DNA from: Abelmoschus esculentus
Lineage: Eukaryota > Streptophyta > Magnoliopsida > Malvales > Malvaceae
DNA: 64,000 nt
NCBI GenBank assembly: GCA_035048815.1
Contig: JAUCBN010000023.1
Location: 1,061,501 to 1,125,500 of the forward strand
Reading direction: 5' to 3'
Positions 47,061 through 58,000 of this stretch are shown here, in pieces. Below the pieces are notes generated by a model. The model did not search any database and was not told where the DNA came from. It worked only from the letters and a program-made list of their open reading frames with translations. The position numbers were made by a program, and so were the translations under genes. Numbering within the stretch: the first letter of the stretch is position 1; each line of letters opens with the position of its first letter.

Positions 47061-47653
47061 GTCGGAAACAATCTTTCTCAACAGCAAAACAAAAGAAAAA
47101 AAAACTTTCAAAGTTAACAGATGAAGGGGAAAAAACTTGGGAATTCTGCAGAGAGAGTCGGGGTATATTTTGTTGTCCCTGTTTTTGACGTTAGTTTCAA
47201 TGCCAAGGCATCAATGGCTTCGGCTTCCCGAGTTCTGGCTTTAAAGTTTGGAACTTTAAATAAAACCAGTGAACCCCATTCATTCTTAAGAGAAAAGTGA
47301 TTCAATTTCCTTTTTATTTATTTATTTTTATTTATTTATTTATAATGTGGATTTCCATTGATGTTGCTTTGTTTGAATTCTTTATTTGATTTTTGGATTT
47401 TTATTCATTTTCGGGAAACACATTTCCTTTTAAAAAACATTTTCGTGTCACGTCATAATTTGAAGGAATAAGGACCGTCCGATGTGATGCTATAAAAGGA
47501 GGAAAAATAATGATTGATTTATTGCCTAAAATAATAATATCTCACAATAATAAAATATCTCATCATAACAAATATTTTATTATATAAATTGTAAAAAAAT
47601 ATATATAATTTTTTATATTTAAATTATAAAATTTAAAAAAATCTTTAGTTTTA
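47061..47653. other. 5' flank of the HAL2-like gene
   Basis: The promoter region is presumed to be here. A TTTATTTATTTATT-type stretch lies at about 47310-47345. No other gene is supported. Confidence 0.4.
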
Positions 47654-47663
47654 GAGATGGCAC

Positions 47664-48514
47664 TAGGGGTGAGCAAAACTCGACTCGACTCGAAAAAATC
47701 GATTTTTTTTTTTTAATTTCGAGTTATTCGAGTCGAGTTATTTGAGTTATTCGAGTTATTCGAGTCGAATCGAATAACTCGAAAAAATTTCAATTTCGAG
47801 TCGAGTTCAATTTCCAAAATTCGAGTTACTCGAAAAATCGAATAATTCAAAAATTTCCAGGTCTAATTACACACTTAGTCCATGTAGTTTTATTTCAGTC
47901 ATATCTTCTCTTTCTTATTATTTTTACATTTTAGTTTTCTTTTTCTTACAATATGGTCACTTTTCATATTTATTTTTTATTTTTAAATATATTTTTTATT
48001 TATATTTTTTATATTATTTAAATTATATTAATTATTTTATATTTTTAATTTATATATTTATATTATTGTATTTAATTTATCATTATTTTTATCTCGTTTT
48101 GGTCTTTTCTAGATAAAAATAAATTTTTTTAAAGAAGCTCGTAATTTAATAAAATAAAATATTCATACCTAAGGTATTTAATAATAATAATAATAATAAT
48201 AATAGTAATAATAATAATAATAATAATTCAAAATCTTATTCATATATGTAAAAAATAATATGAAAAACTATGTATGTAGATATAAAGAGAGAGTTTTAAA
48301 TTAGAATCAAAATGTATTATAATATTATAAATAGTATAATTAAATTTATACAAAAACTCGAAAATTCGACTCGACTTGAACTCGACTCGAACTTGATAAA
48401 ACCGACTCGAATCAAAAGAATTTCAAAAAAAGTTCAAGTTGAAAAATATGTTAACTCAACTCGAATAACTCGAAATTTTTTGACTCGACTCGACTCGCTC
48501 GAACGCTCACCCCC
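47664..48514. mobile_element. hAT-like MITE, copy 3 of the CTCGACTCGA family
   Basis: 851 bp, flanked by a perfect direct repeat AGATGGCAC (47655-47663 and 48515-48523; 8 or 9 bp depending on where the element is cut). The ends are inverted repeats: TAGGGGTGAGCAAAACTCG on the left and GGGGGTGAGCGTTCGAGCG on the right read from the other strand, each followed by several CTCGACTCGA-type units. It has a longer, different interior from the copies at 5179 and 41736 and holds an (AAT)n microsatellite. No transposase frame. Confidence 0.88.
48181..48229. repeat. (AAT)n microsatellite
   Basis: About sixteen AAT/ATA units with one interruption (ATAGTA), inside the hAT-like element. Confidence 0.85.
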
Positions 48515-49043
48515 AGATGGCACGGGTCGGGTCAGATTTTTGGTCCACCCGCACTCGATCCGAAAAAATATACTCTTCATCCGTCACTCGACCCAACACG
48601 AATTTAGGGCAAAAAAATTAACCCAATCCAATTCAATTTTTAAACTTTAAAATCCGAACCGAATTATTAAAAAAATTAAATTTTAGGGACTTGATTGTAA
48701 AAAATAAAATTTAAGGATCTAATTGTAAATAAAATAAAATTTTAGTGACCTAATTATAAAAAAATTAGTGACATAATTGTATAAAATATTTATAAAGAAG
48801 GATCATTAATGTAAATATCCCTAAAATATATATGAAAAATTACACTATTATTCCTGGGTGGGTCGGGTCAGATTTTTCCACCATAAACTCGAACCCGACC
48901 CAACTTGAAATCACCCTAGAAAAACCCAACCCGACCCGACCTGAAATCACCCTTGAAAAACCCAATCCGACCCGAACCTAATTTTTTTTAAAAAAAATTC
49001 GACCCGTTAGGACCGGGTCGGATTTAAATTCCGTGTCCATCCC

Positions 49044-49507
49044 TATAATTAATTTTAACATAAATTTTAAATTTTAATTATAACCCTTAAATTTTACGTC
49101 CTACCCATTAAATATTTAAATCTTAAACTTTAACATGAATCTTTAAATCTTAAAATTAAAAAGCTAATGTAAATTAAAATTTATTTAAACTTTTGTATTA
49201 ATTATTTTCCTTGTATCAATTATTAAAATATTAAAATATCTCATCATAACGAATATTTTATTATATAAATTGTAAAATTAAACTAAAATAATCGTTATAT
49301 TAATCAGGCCATAAATTATATTTATAATCATATCTAAAATAAAAAAATAATTATTATATCATTTATATATTTAATTTAATTTTTGAAACCAAATTGTTCA
49401 CAAATTAAACCTTATCACAAATTTAATTCGAAAATTCGAGTTGTTATAGTGTCCATTAACAGATAATTATTAAACAACATAAAGTATAACAAGTAATTGA
49501 ATCGACG
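49044..49507. other. AT-rich intergenic DNA
   Basis: No gene, RNA or repeat boundary seen. Confidence 0.35.
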
Positions 49508-49735
49508 CCTGATAAACCGAGACCCGCCGGACGTAAAGGGGTTCTAAGGAATGAAAGTGGACAAGTCTTGACAGTAGTCTCAGGTCCATTGGGGACAATG
49601 GAGTCTAATGAAGCAGAATTACAAGCAATTAGCTTTACTTTGGAGATGCTGGTTCAGTCCTGATGGAGGCATGGACATTTCATTGTCATTGAGTCCGAAT
49701 CTTGCACCACAAGCGTAGGCCTTAGGTGACCAAAA
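49508..49735 (+). mobile_element. LINE-type RNase H remnant
   Basis: The + strand reads PDKPRPAGRKGVLRNESGQV, then LTVVSGPLGTMESNEAELQA, then ISFTLEMLVQS, a stop, and after it HFIVIESES. This is the layout of the plant RVT_3-type RNase H found at the end of LINE polyproteins or as stray domesticated copies. It holds G..GGVLRN, SNEAEL.A and IIESDS counterparts, the last with the catalytic Asp position changed to Glu. The in-frame stop at 49661-49663 and the short length show it is dead. Confidence 0.75.
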
Positions 49736-50073
49736 TGTTAATCTCTGTTTGCATGGATATGAAAGTGACTAAATTGAAAAGATTTTAATTTGAATGATCA
49801 AAACATTAACGCCCTGAAAACTAAGTGACAATTCAGGTAGTTTATCCTAAGTTGAAGACTCTGAAATTCTTTGGTGGTCCTTAATACACAAACAGTTGAC
49901 TTGGTAGGTTGCATCTTTTGTGGACTTTTCATGTTAGTTTTCAGACTGAAATCATTAGTGCAAGCATTCAACTTTCTCGGCAATTCATGGGGTTGTTTTC
50001 TAGCTATCCTGCTTGTGCCTTACTTGGTAGCTTCACAAGCTCCATCTCCATTGGCTCAACCAACCAAAATCAA
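49736..50073. other. Spacer upstream of the LRR kinase pseudogene
   Basis: No separate gene. The open frame that continues upstream of 50074 to 49909 has no Met that looks better than the one at 50074, which begins a good signal peptide. Confidence 0.4.
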
Positions 50074-53000
50074 ATGGCGAGCGTTTTCTTCAACTCGATT
50101 CTTCTTGTCATCATCCATTTTGTTATGTCTACTTTCTCAATGAAGTCAGCCACCATACTCACAGACCAATCAGCCCTTCTTGCATTGAAAGACAATGTTG
50201 TTCATGATCCAGATAATGTCTTGATGGCCAATTGGTCAATTTCTTCCTCGGTTTGTAACTGGTTTGGTGTTAGTTGTGGATCTGAACACCGCAGGGTCAC
50301 AGCTCTGAATCTTACTGGGTTGGCACTTGAAGGCACTCTGCCACCCCACTTGGAGAATTTGTCATTCCTTTCTCTTATTTAAATCAAAGATAATAGCTTT
50401 CATGGTACATTACCAGTCCAATTATCGAATCTGTGACGACGGAAACATATGAACTTTGGTAACAACAGTTTCAGTGAAAAAATCCCATCATGGTTAGGAT
50501 CGTTAACTGAACTTTGAGAGTTGCGTTTGTACTCGAACAAGTTCGAAGGTGTCATCCCATTCTCCTTAGGCTATTTGCCTAAGCTAGAGGAGTTAAACTT
50601 GAATGGAAACCGGCTTTCAGGTTCAACACCCTCAGCTGTCTTCAACATATCTTCTTTGCAAGTTCTTGATCTTGGAAGTAATATGCTCACCGGTTTCATA
50701 CCCTTTGTTTCAATCGATTTGCTTTCATTAGAACTCGTCAATTTCAGCTTCAATAATCTCACTGGTCACATCTGGCCGAATTTGAAAAAAATGTCTCAGT
50801 GTTAACAAGTTGTCCGGCAAAATTCCTGACAGTTTATTCAAATGTAAAGAGTTACAAGATCTATCCTTATCAGTTAACCAGATGAAGGAAAGTCTACCGA
50901 TAAAAGTTGGAAATTTAAACATGCTTGAATTATTCTTCATAGGAGACAACCAGTTTGAAGGTAATGAAGACCAACCATTTTCTTAAAAGCTTTTCAAGTG
51001 TCTGCATTTTTCAAAGTAGTCTGAAAATACAAGTTTGATGTATGAATTCTTTGGTTTCAGGTGAAATTCCAGAACAGATTGAGAATCTTACTCTACTCAA
51101 AGATATTGATTGTTCCCGTAACAGCTTCACAGGCACAATACCACAGCAGATTGGCAACCTACATAATCTAGAATTTTTGAGTTTGGGAGACAACAATCTT
51201 GTTGGTCCAATTCCTCCTGCAATATTTAATATGTCCACTCTGTCTATCCTTTCTTTTGAAAGTAACCAGCTCTCTGGCAGTCTTCCATCAAACATGAGGC
51301 TTTCGCTTCTTAACTTGCAGGAACTATATCTTGGGAACAATCAACTTTTTGGTTCGATCCCGATGTCGATTTCCAATCTGTCTCAACTTAGTGTACTTGA
51401 CATGTCCTATAATAACTTTTCAGGATCCATTCCTGACACTCTTGGTAATCTAAGAAATTTAGAAAGACTCAATTTGGATGTTAATGATCTAGTCTCCTCG
51501 AGCATGAGTTTTCTTTCTTTTTTGACAAATTGTAGAAGCTTGAAAATCTTGGACTTCAGTGGTAACCGATTGATCAGTGGTAAACTTCCAGGTTTGGTAG
51601 GAAATCTCTCAGATTCTCTTCAGCAATTCTCTGCTTCTAGGTGCAACATCAAAGGTAGCATCCCAAGTGAATTTGGCAGGTTAAGTCGCTTGATATCCAT
51701 AAAGCTTGATGACAATGAATTGACAGGGATGATTCCTACTATAATTGGAGAGTTAAAACAATTGCAGAGTCTTTCTCTTGGGAACAACATGCTGGAAGGA
51801 CCGATCCCATCTGAGTTATATCATCTAAGCAAGTTGGGTTTCTTGGTCTTGACGAACAACAAGTTGTCTGGACCGGTACCTGCTTGCTTGGGTAATGTTG
51901 TTTCTTTGAGGCAATTACTCCTTGGCTCCAATATGTTATCTTCTTCAATACCTTCAACCTTGACAGGGCTTAATGATTTGCTGATCCTGAACTTGTCGTC
52001 AAATTCTTTCACTGGTCCACTGCCGATTGATATTGGCAAGTGGAAAGCTGTGACTAGTATCGATTTTTCAAACAATCAGTTCTCCGGTGAAATTCCAAAT
52101 GGCGTTGCTGATCTCAAAGACCTCACTTATTTTTCATTATCGAACAATAGAATCACAGGTTCTATTCCTTATTCATTTGGTGACTTGTTGAGCTTGGAAT
52201 CCTTGGACTTGTCAAGAAATAATCTATCCGGAGAGATTCTCAAGTACTTTGAGAAACTTCATTTTCTTAAGTATTTCAACGTCGCTTTCAATAGACTTCA
52301 AGGAGAAATCCCTGATGGAGGATCATTCCGAAACTACTCAATCGAATCATTCGAGGGGAATGGAGCATTGTGTGGTGCACCTCAACTTCATGTTCCAAGC
52401 TGCAAAACTAAGCCTCAGAGAAATTCCAAGGCAAAAAGTAAGCTCATAACATATGTTGCACTGCCCATTGTCTCTACAGCTTTGGTGGTGGCTCTAATTA
52501 TCATCATCTTCCGAAGTAGGACGAAGAAAGAAACATCAGAAACTCAAGAAGACGTGTTACCTTTAGGAACGTGGAGACGATTTTCATACCAAGAGCTTCA
52601 TCAAGCTACCGATGGATTCAACGATAGCAGATTGCTTGGCAGTGGCAGCTATGGTTCAGTATACCAAGGGATTCTCCCAGATGGAATGACAATTACAGTA
52701 AAAGTCTTCAAGTTAGATCTAAACGGAGTCTTTAAGAGCTTTGAAGTTGAATGTGAAGTTCTTAGCAACATTCGTCACCGAAATTTAACCAAAATCATCA
52801 GTAGCTGCTCTAATAATCAAGATTTCAGAGCCTTGGTACTTGAGTTTATGCCTAATGGGAGCCTTGATAAATGGTTGTATTCCAACAACCATTTTCTGGA
52901 TATCCTACAAAAGCTGAACATACTGATAGATGTTGCATCTGCACTTGAATATCTCCACCATGGTCATACAACACCCGTAGTTCATTGCGATTTAAAGACC

Positions 53001-53574
53001 AACAATGTTCTATTAGATGAAGATATGGTTGCACATTTGTGTGATTTCGGAATCGCAAAACTCTTATGTGAAGAAGATTCAATGATCCAAACCATAACCC
53101 TTGCAACATTTGGATATATGGCACCAGGTGATGCAACCTATGGACACTATATATACTGATAAACTATGGACACTATCATATACCGATAAACTTTTCTTTT
53201 ACAAACACATATGCAGAGTATGGATCAGAAGGAATTGTTTCTATAAAAGGCGATGTGTATAGTTTCGGTGTTCTTACGATGGAAACTATGATGATGAAGA
53301 AGCCTACAGACGAAATGTTTTCGGAAGAAACGAGCCTGCGGAGTTTAGCGATCGAGACGTTACCTTCTATGCTAAACCAAGTTGGAGACACCAATTTGCT
53401 GAGCACTACCAGGAGGAAACATTTAGCAGACAAGGATTGTGCCATATCAGTTTTGCAGGTTGCCTTAGAGTGTTCCATGGAGATGCCAAATGAAAGGCTA
53501 ATATGAAAGAAGTTGTCACAAAGCTACAAAAGATCAAAGCTAACTTGTTGAAGGATAGGATGGAGAGAGTTTGA
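50074..53574 (+). pseudogene. LRR receptor-like kinase, subfamily XII type, broken
   Basis: Plants use this receptor family (EFR, FLS2 and Xa21 relatives) to sense microbes. The start MASVFFNSILLVIIHFV is a signal peptide, followed by the N-terminal cap (TDQSALLALKD, CNWFGVSC), some 20 LRRs with GxIP spacing, a transmembrane segment (TYVALPIVSTALVVALIIII) and a kinase domain. The kinase has a Gly loop (GSGSYGSVYQG), a Lys in TVKVF, the non-RD catalytic loop VVHCDLKTNNVLL and DFG in LCDFGIAK. Lesions: in-frame stops at 50380, 50434 and 50515; an extra base in the A7 run at 50785-50791; and a lost base near 53500. Introns fit at 50961-51060 and 53128-53216. From 51061 to 53127 the frame is intact, so the damage is concentrated at the two ends. 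A truncated product cannot be excluded. Confidence 0.9.
53138..53190. repeat. Tandem 26/27-bp repeat in the kinase intron
   Basis: CTATGGACACTAT..ATA..GATAAA occurs at 53138-53163 and again at 53164-53190, with two or three differences. It makes up over half of the 89-base intron. Confidence 0.8.
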
Positions 53575-53675
53575 TGACAAGGAATTTGGGATTTTATTTT
53601 CAAGCAATGTATTTGATAAGTATTTTATGGTTATATTTTAACTTATTTTTCAAGTCATTTGGGAATTTTATTTAG

Positions 53676-53985
53676 ACGTATAGATAATTTTAACCTTTAA
53701 TATTTATGATTTTAATCATTTTGGTTTTTATTTGTTTTGGATAAATTTAACCCTTAACATATGTATTTTTGACAAATAACTTATTTTTTAACTAACATAA
53801 TGATCTAACATATATATGACATGTCAATATCGTTAAGTTTTTAACGGTTTAATCATTATGTTAATTAAAAAATAAGTTACTTGTCAAAAAGACATAGATT
53901 AAGGATTAAATTTATTTAAAAAAAAAAGAATGAGGACCAAAATGATAAAAATTATAAACGTTAAAAATTAAAATTATTTTTATAT
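53676..53985. mobile_element. Hairpin MITE, short relative of the element at 29869
   Basis: The left end ATAGATAATTTTAACCTTTAA is mirrored at the right end (AACGTTAAAAATTAAAATTAT). Between them GACAAATAACTTATTTTTTAA pairs with its complement near 53869-53890, so the element is one hairpin of about 310 bases. Words such as TTTTGACAAATAA, GACATGTCAATATCG and AATGAGGACCAAAA recur in the 760-bp element at 29869. It sits right after the receptor kinase pseudogene. Confidence 0.75.
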
Positions 53986-54218
53986 TTTGTATTTATTTTT
54001 TGTATTATTTAAAGTAATTGAATGATCACTTTTTAATTAAATGGAGGGTTGTAGGTAAATATATTTTAGGGGGGTTATGTAATTTTAGGCCTAATATTAT
54101 ACATTAATTTATTTTTACTGAGACCATAACTTAATTTTTATATCCACAATAATTTTTAGGAGTTTTTTTTAATTTTTTTTTGGAGTTTTGTGGCATTTTA
54201 GGGTTTATTTAGATCTTA
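53986..54218. other. AT-rich spacer
   Basis: No feature seen. Confidence 0.3.
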
Positions 54219-54426
54219 GGCTTCGTTCAACTACCGTTTGGAGTGAGTGTTTTTGGGTTGACAGCTGAAACGCTGCTGAACAAGTTTTTTAGAGTTGCGT
54301 TGTCGCCGTAATTTGAAGGATTTTATGCTGCAAACGGACGTTTTTTCATTGCACTTTTTTTAACTTTTCCTAGGAAATCGGGCTTTGCGCAAAAATTTTG
54401 TTCTAAATGTGTAGCCAAACGAAACC
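54219..54426. mobile_element. Possible small hAT-type MITE
   Basis: Starts GGCTTCGTTCAACTA; the other end read in reverse is GGTTTCGTTTGGCTA, so the ends are similar inverted repeats of about 15 bases. The interior is less AT-rich than the flanks. No target duplication was found, so the call is tentative. Confidence 0.4.
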
Positions 54427-55029
54427 GTGGTTTACAATTTCAAGTAGTCTTTTATTTTTTTGTTAATTATTTATTGAGATGAGAACTTGATTCTCTCGCA
54501 TTCTTTAAGGTTATAGATTCTATATTTAAATTAAAAAATCCAAAGATTTTAATAGGTTTAACTTAATTTTAAAAAAAAATATTAAGATTAAACCAAAATT
54601 TAAAAAATAATACTTTAAATTAACTTCTTTAAAATTTTAAAGAAAGATAATTAAAAATACTCAAGAAAAACATAATAAAAATTTTAAAGAATGTTATGTA
54701 TTGTTTATCCAAGAAGCAATAAACTATTATAATAAATATAAATCTCTTACTACATAAATATGAGATTATATTTAAAAATTTATATTACAATAAACAAAAT
54801 TTCAGCTGTGATATTTTTAAAAATTTAATCATTTTATATCAAAATACAAAACATATTAAGAAAATCATTAAAAATAAACCCTAAACTGAACTTTAACTTC
54901 TCAAGTTTAGGGTGACAGTACACTAAATATTTTTCGAGAGAAAAACTATTAAAGATAATATTTTGAAAGGAAGACACAGTGACTTTAAATCCAGTCTTCC
55001 GAGTTCCAACAGTGCAAAATTTTCTGAAG
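54427..55029. other. Intergenic DNA and promoter of the PLP-enzyme gene
   Basis: AT-rich; no gene is supported. The last 100 to 150 bases should contain the core promoter and leader of the next gene. Confidence 0.4.
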
Positions 55030-58000
55030 ATGTTGGTCTTATCATGTGCTCCACCTGCTTATCCTACGCTCTCTCTCAAACCTTCAAGACCCAAGTGTAC
55101 AGCAATTCGTTCGAGCTTTAGTTATGTCCACCCTTTTGTCCCAGAGGTATGAAAATATATACCCATAAACACTATTTTATTTTCCTGGATTGTTCATTTT
55201 AGTTGGCGGCTGGGAGCAACAAGAAGGAGTTTAGAAAGCCAGTTCAAGACCCATTTTTTTCATGCTAGGAACTGTTTATGTGTAAATACAAAAACCCTGT
55301 TCTGTGAACTTGTAAAATGATAAAGTTATTTGCTGGTGTAGTGAGAAAGGAAGAAACTTTGTTGAGGCTCGGTTTTCCTAGGAAACAGACAGAAAATTTT
55401 GGCTTTATTGGGAATTCATTATTAGGCCAGATTTGTGCTTCTTGGTTAATTGATATGGACTTTGAAGGAAAATTTGTTAAAGTATAAAGAGAATTCAAGG
55501 TTGAATCTTTTGAATTCAGTGTCTGGTTATGAGATAACATGGGAATGTGATGAACTCAACTTTTTCTCAAGCATTGAACAACCTGTGTACATTGTTGAGT
55601 AGTTTATAAGATTATCCAAGTATTTTACAGAGATTGAAGTGCTAGCTTAAATCCATAGTTTCGATTGCAATAAAACTATATAACCTAGCATTTGTATGAA
55701 GCTTTTAAAGATGGATTGGGATTGTCACTCCTTGACATTGATGTATATTCCATTTCATTTTGCTATGAACACTGAAGTTTTCGTGGACTTTGAAGTGTTA
55801 GCACCAGTTCAGGTTTTGAATGCTGTAAAACTGTAGAATTGGTAGTGTTAACACCTAGAGTTGCTTTATTTATTTGCACTGCAGGTTGCAAAAGCTGCAG
55901 ATTCTCTGTGCTCTGAATTTAGGGCCGTCGATAATTTGGTCGCTTGCAATTCCTCCCGTGTTCTTAAAGCTTTTCAAAATGCTAGGGTCGGATCTCATGT
56001 AAGTTACACGTTTATTTGCAGTCGAGAAACCATATCCTGCTTAAATATGTTATTAGAATCTTTGAGGTATCCACAATCGTATGGCATTGTACACATACAT
56101 GTGAACATACAAGTGTATATCCATGTATGGATATGCATGGCCTGTTATATTATTTATCACTATAGGAATCCATCCGATTTTTAATCGGTTAATAATGCTG
56201 GAGTGTGTGGTGCCTTTATTGACATTCATGTTTTGTAACCAGCACTTTGCTGGGTGTACTGGCTATGGTCATGATGAAGCTGGTGGGCGAGAAGCACTAG
56301 ACCAAGCATTTGCGGAAATTGTTGGGGCTGAGTCAGCAATAGTGCGTTCTCAGGTTTGCTATATGTGCCTTCAATCTTGGGATATTATGATTTCTTTATA
56401 GTTACCACCACTATTCTAAGTATTCTTATCAGTCCTGTTGGCCATTTTCCCACCAGTTCTTCTCGGGTACTCATGCTATCACTTGTGCACTCTTTGCATT
56501 TCTAAGGCCAGGGGATGAGGTAAGCCATCTCGGTTGATTGTTCTGCAGTCTGCACTACCTTGGTAGTTATATGATATTCAATAGCTTTTATTCAACTAGA
56601 ATATGCTTGGGATTAATTTGATTGTCAGCTTTTGGCAGTGGCTGGTGCACCTTATGACACCTTAGAGGAAGTTATTGGAAAGAGGGATTCTCATGGAGTG
56701 GGCTCCCTGAAAGATTTTGGAGTGATGTATCGGGAACTTCCTGTATGTTGCTAATAACCATACTGAATAAATTTCAGCTTCTGGTTATCTCTGAAATTCA
56801 TGTTCTTACAGCTAGCTGAAGATGGTGGACTTGACTGGGATGCACTCACTAGTGCTTTGAAACCTCACACAAAATGTGCTCTCATACAGAGATCATGCGG
56901 TTACTCATGGCGTCGGAGTTTAAGTGTAAAAGATATAGGCAAGGCAATACATATAATTAAGGTAATCTGTTCATATTCTGCAAATATGATGGGAACTTGA
57001 TTGAATTTAGTCATTGATATGACCTCATTGCTGCAATAAAATCTAAGGGTCTTGGCTGGAGATGACCTCCTTACAACTTACACTGACATCTTATATTGTT
57101 TTGCTTTGCATGGAATGTTGATATTTGTTCATTGAAGTACTTATTCATTATTCTCCTGTCTGAAAGGTGGAAAATGAAGATTCGTAGAAAAAGGAGACAT
57201 GGGATATTATCTTCAAATTTCCTTTCACAATAGCATCTTATTTAGTTACAATCATTATCTGTTTTCTTTTTAGTTCGGAAATCATAATACTTTCATCCTG
57301 TTGGCATTCCCTCTCAACTCTCTTTTGTTTGAACAGATGCAGAACCCCAACTGTTTGGTCATGGTGGATAATTGCTATGGCGAATTTGTGGAAAGCATTG
57401 AACCTCCGATGGTGGTAGGTAGAGTATTTCACTTCTTTTTTTTTCCTGAAGAAGGGTCACAATGGTTTTCAATGGGGGGCAGGGTGCAGATTTGATTGCT
57501 GGGAGTTTGATAAAGAATCCTGGTGGAACCATCGCACCATGTGGTGGATATGTTGCCGGTAGTAAAAAATGGGTTGATGCTGCAGCAGCTCGTTTATCAG
57601 CACCAGGCCTAGGTGTTGACTGCGGCTCAACACCTGGCGATATTATGCGTGCCTTTTTCCAGGGTTTGTTTCTTGCACCACAAATGGTTGGCGAGGCAAT
57701 TAAGGTGCATTGAGCGTGTTCTTTGCCCATGAATTTCATTTATTTATTATTCCGTTTGGCCCCCCTTCTATGCGAGAATCAAAAACATATGTTCTTGTTT
57801 ATTTCCAGGGAACCTTTCTGGTTGCTGAAGTTATGGCTTCTAAAGGGTATAAGGTGCAGCCTCTTCCTCGAGTCCCCCGGAATGATACAGTACAGGTTTG
57901 CTTTCTTTTTCGCTTTTCTATATTGTTAAGAGTGTCATTATTTTAAGAAACGGTTCTACACTCCACAGTTAATCAATATTTTCGTTTTGCTACATTTTTT

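Larger units (their letters stand above)
47654..49043. mobile_element. Outer TIR element split by a hAT-like MITE
   Basis: If the insertion at 47664-48514 and one copy of its target duplication are removed, the left end reads GAGATGGCACGGGTCGGGTC. The right end on the opposite strand reads GGGATGGACACGGAATTTAA. These are similar terminal repeats, and GGGTCGGGT or CCCGACCC words run through the element (48525, 48861, 48895, 48935 and 49012). There is no coding frame. Its own target-site duplication is not clear. Confidence 0.6.

Noticed and set aside
48181..48229. Regular repeat array as a CRISPR-like candidate
   Set aside because: It is a plain AAT microsatellite without spacers, inside a plant transposon.
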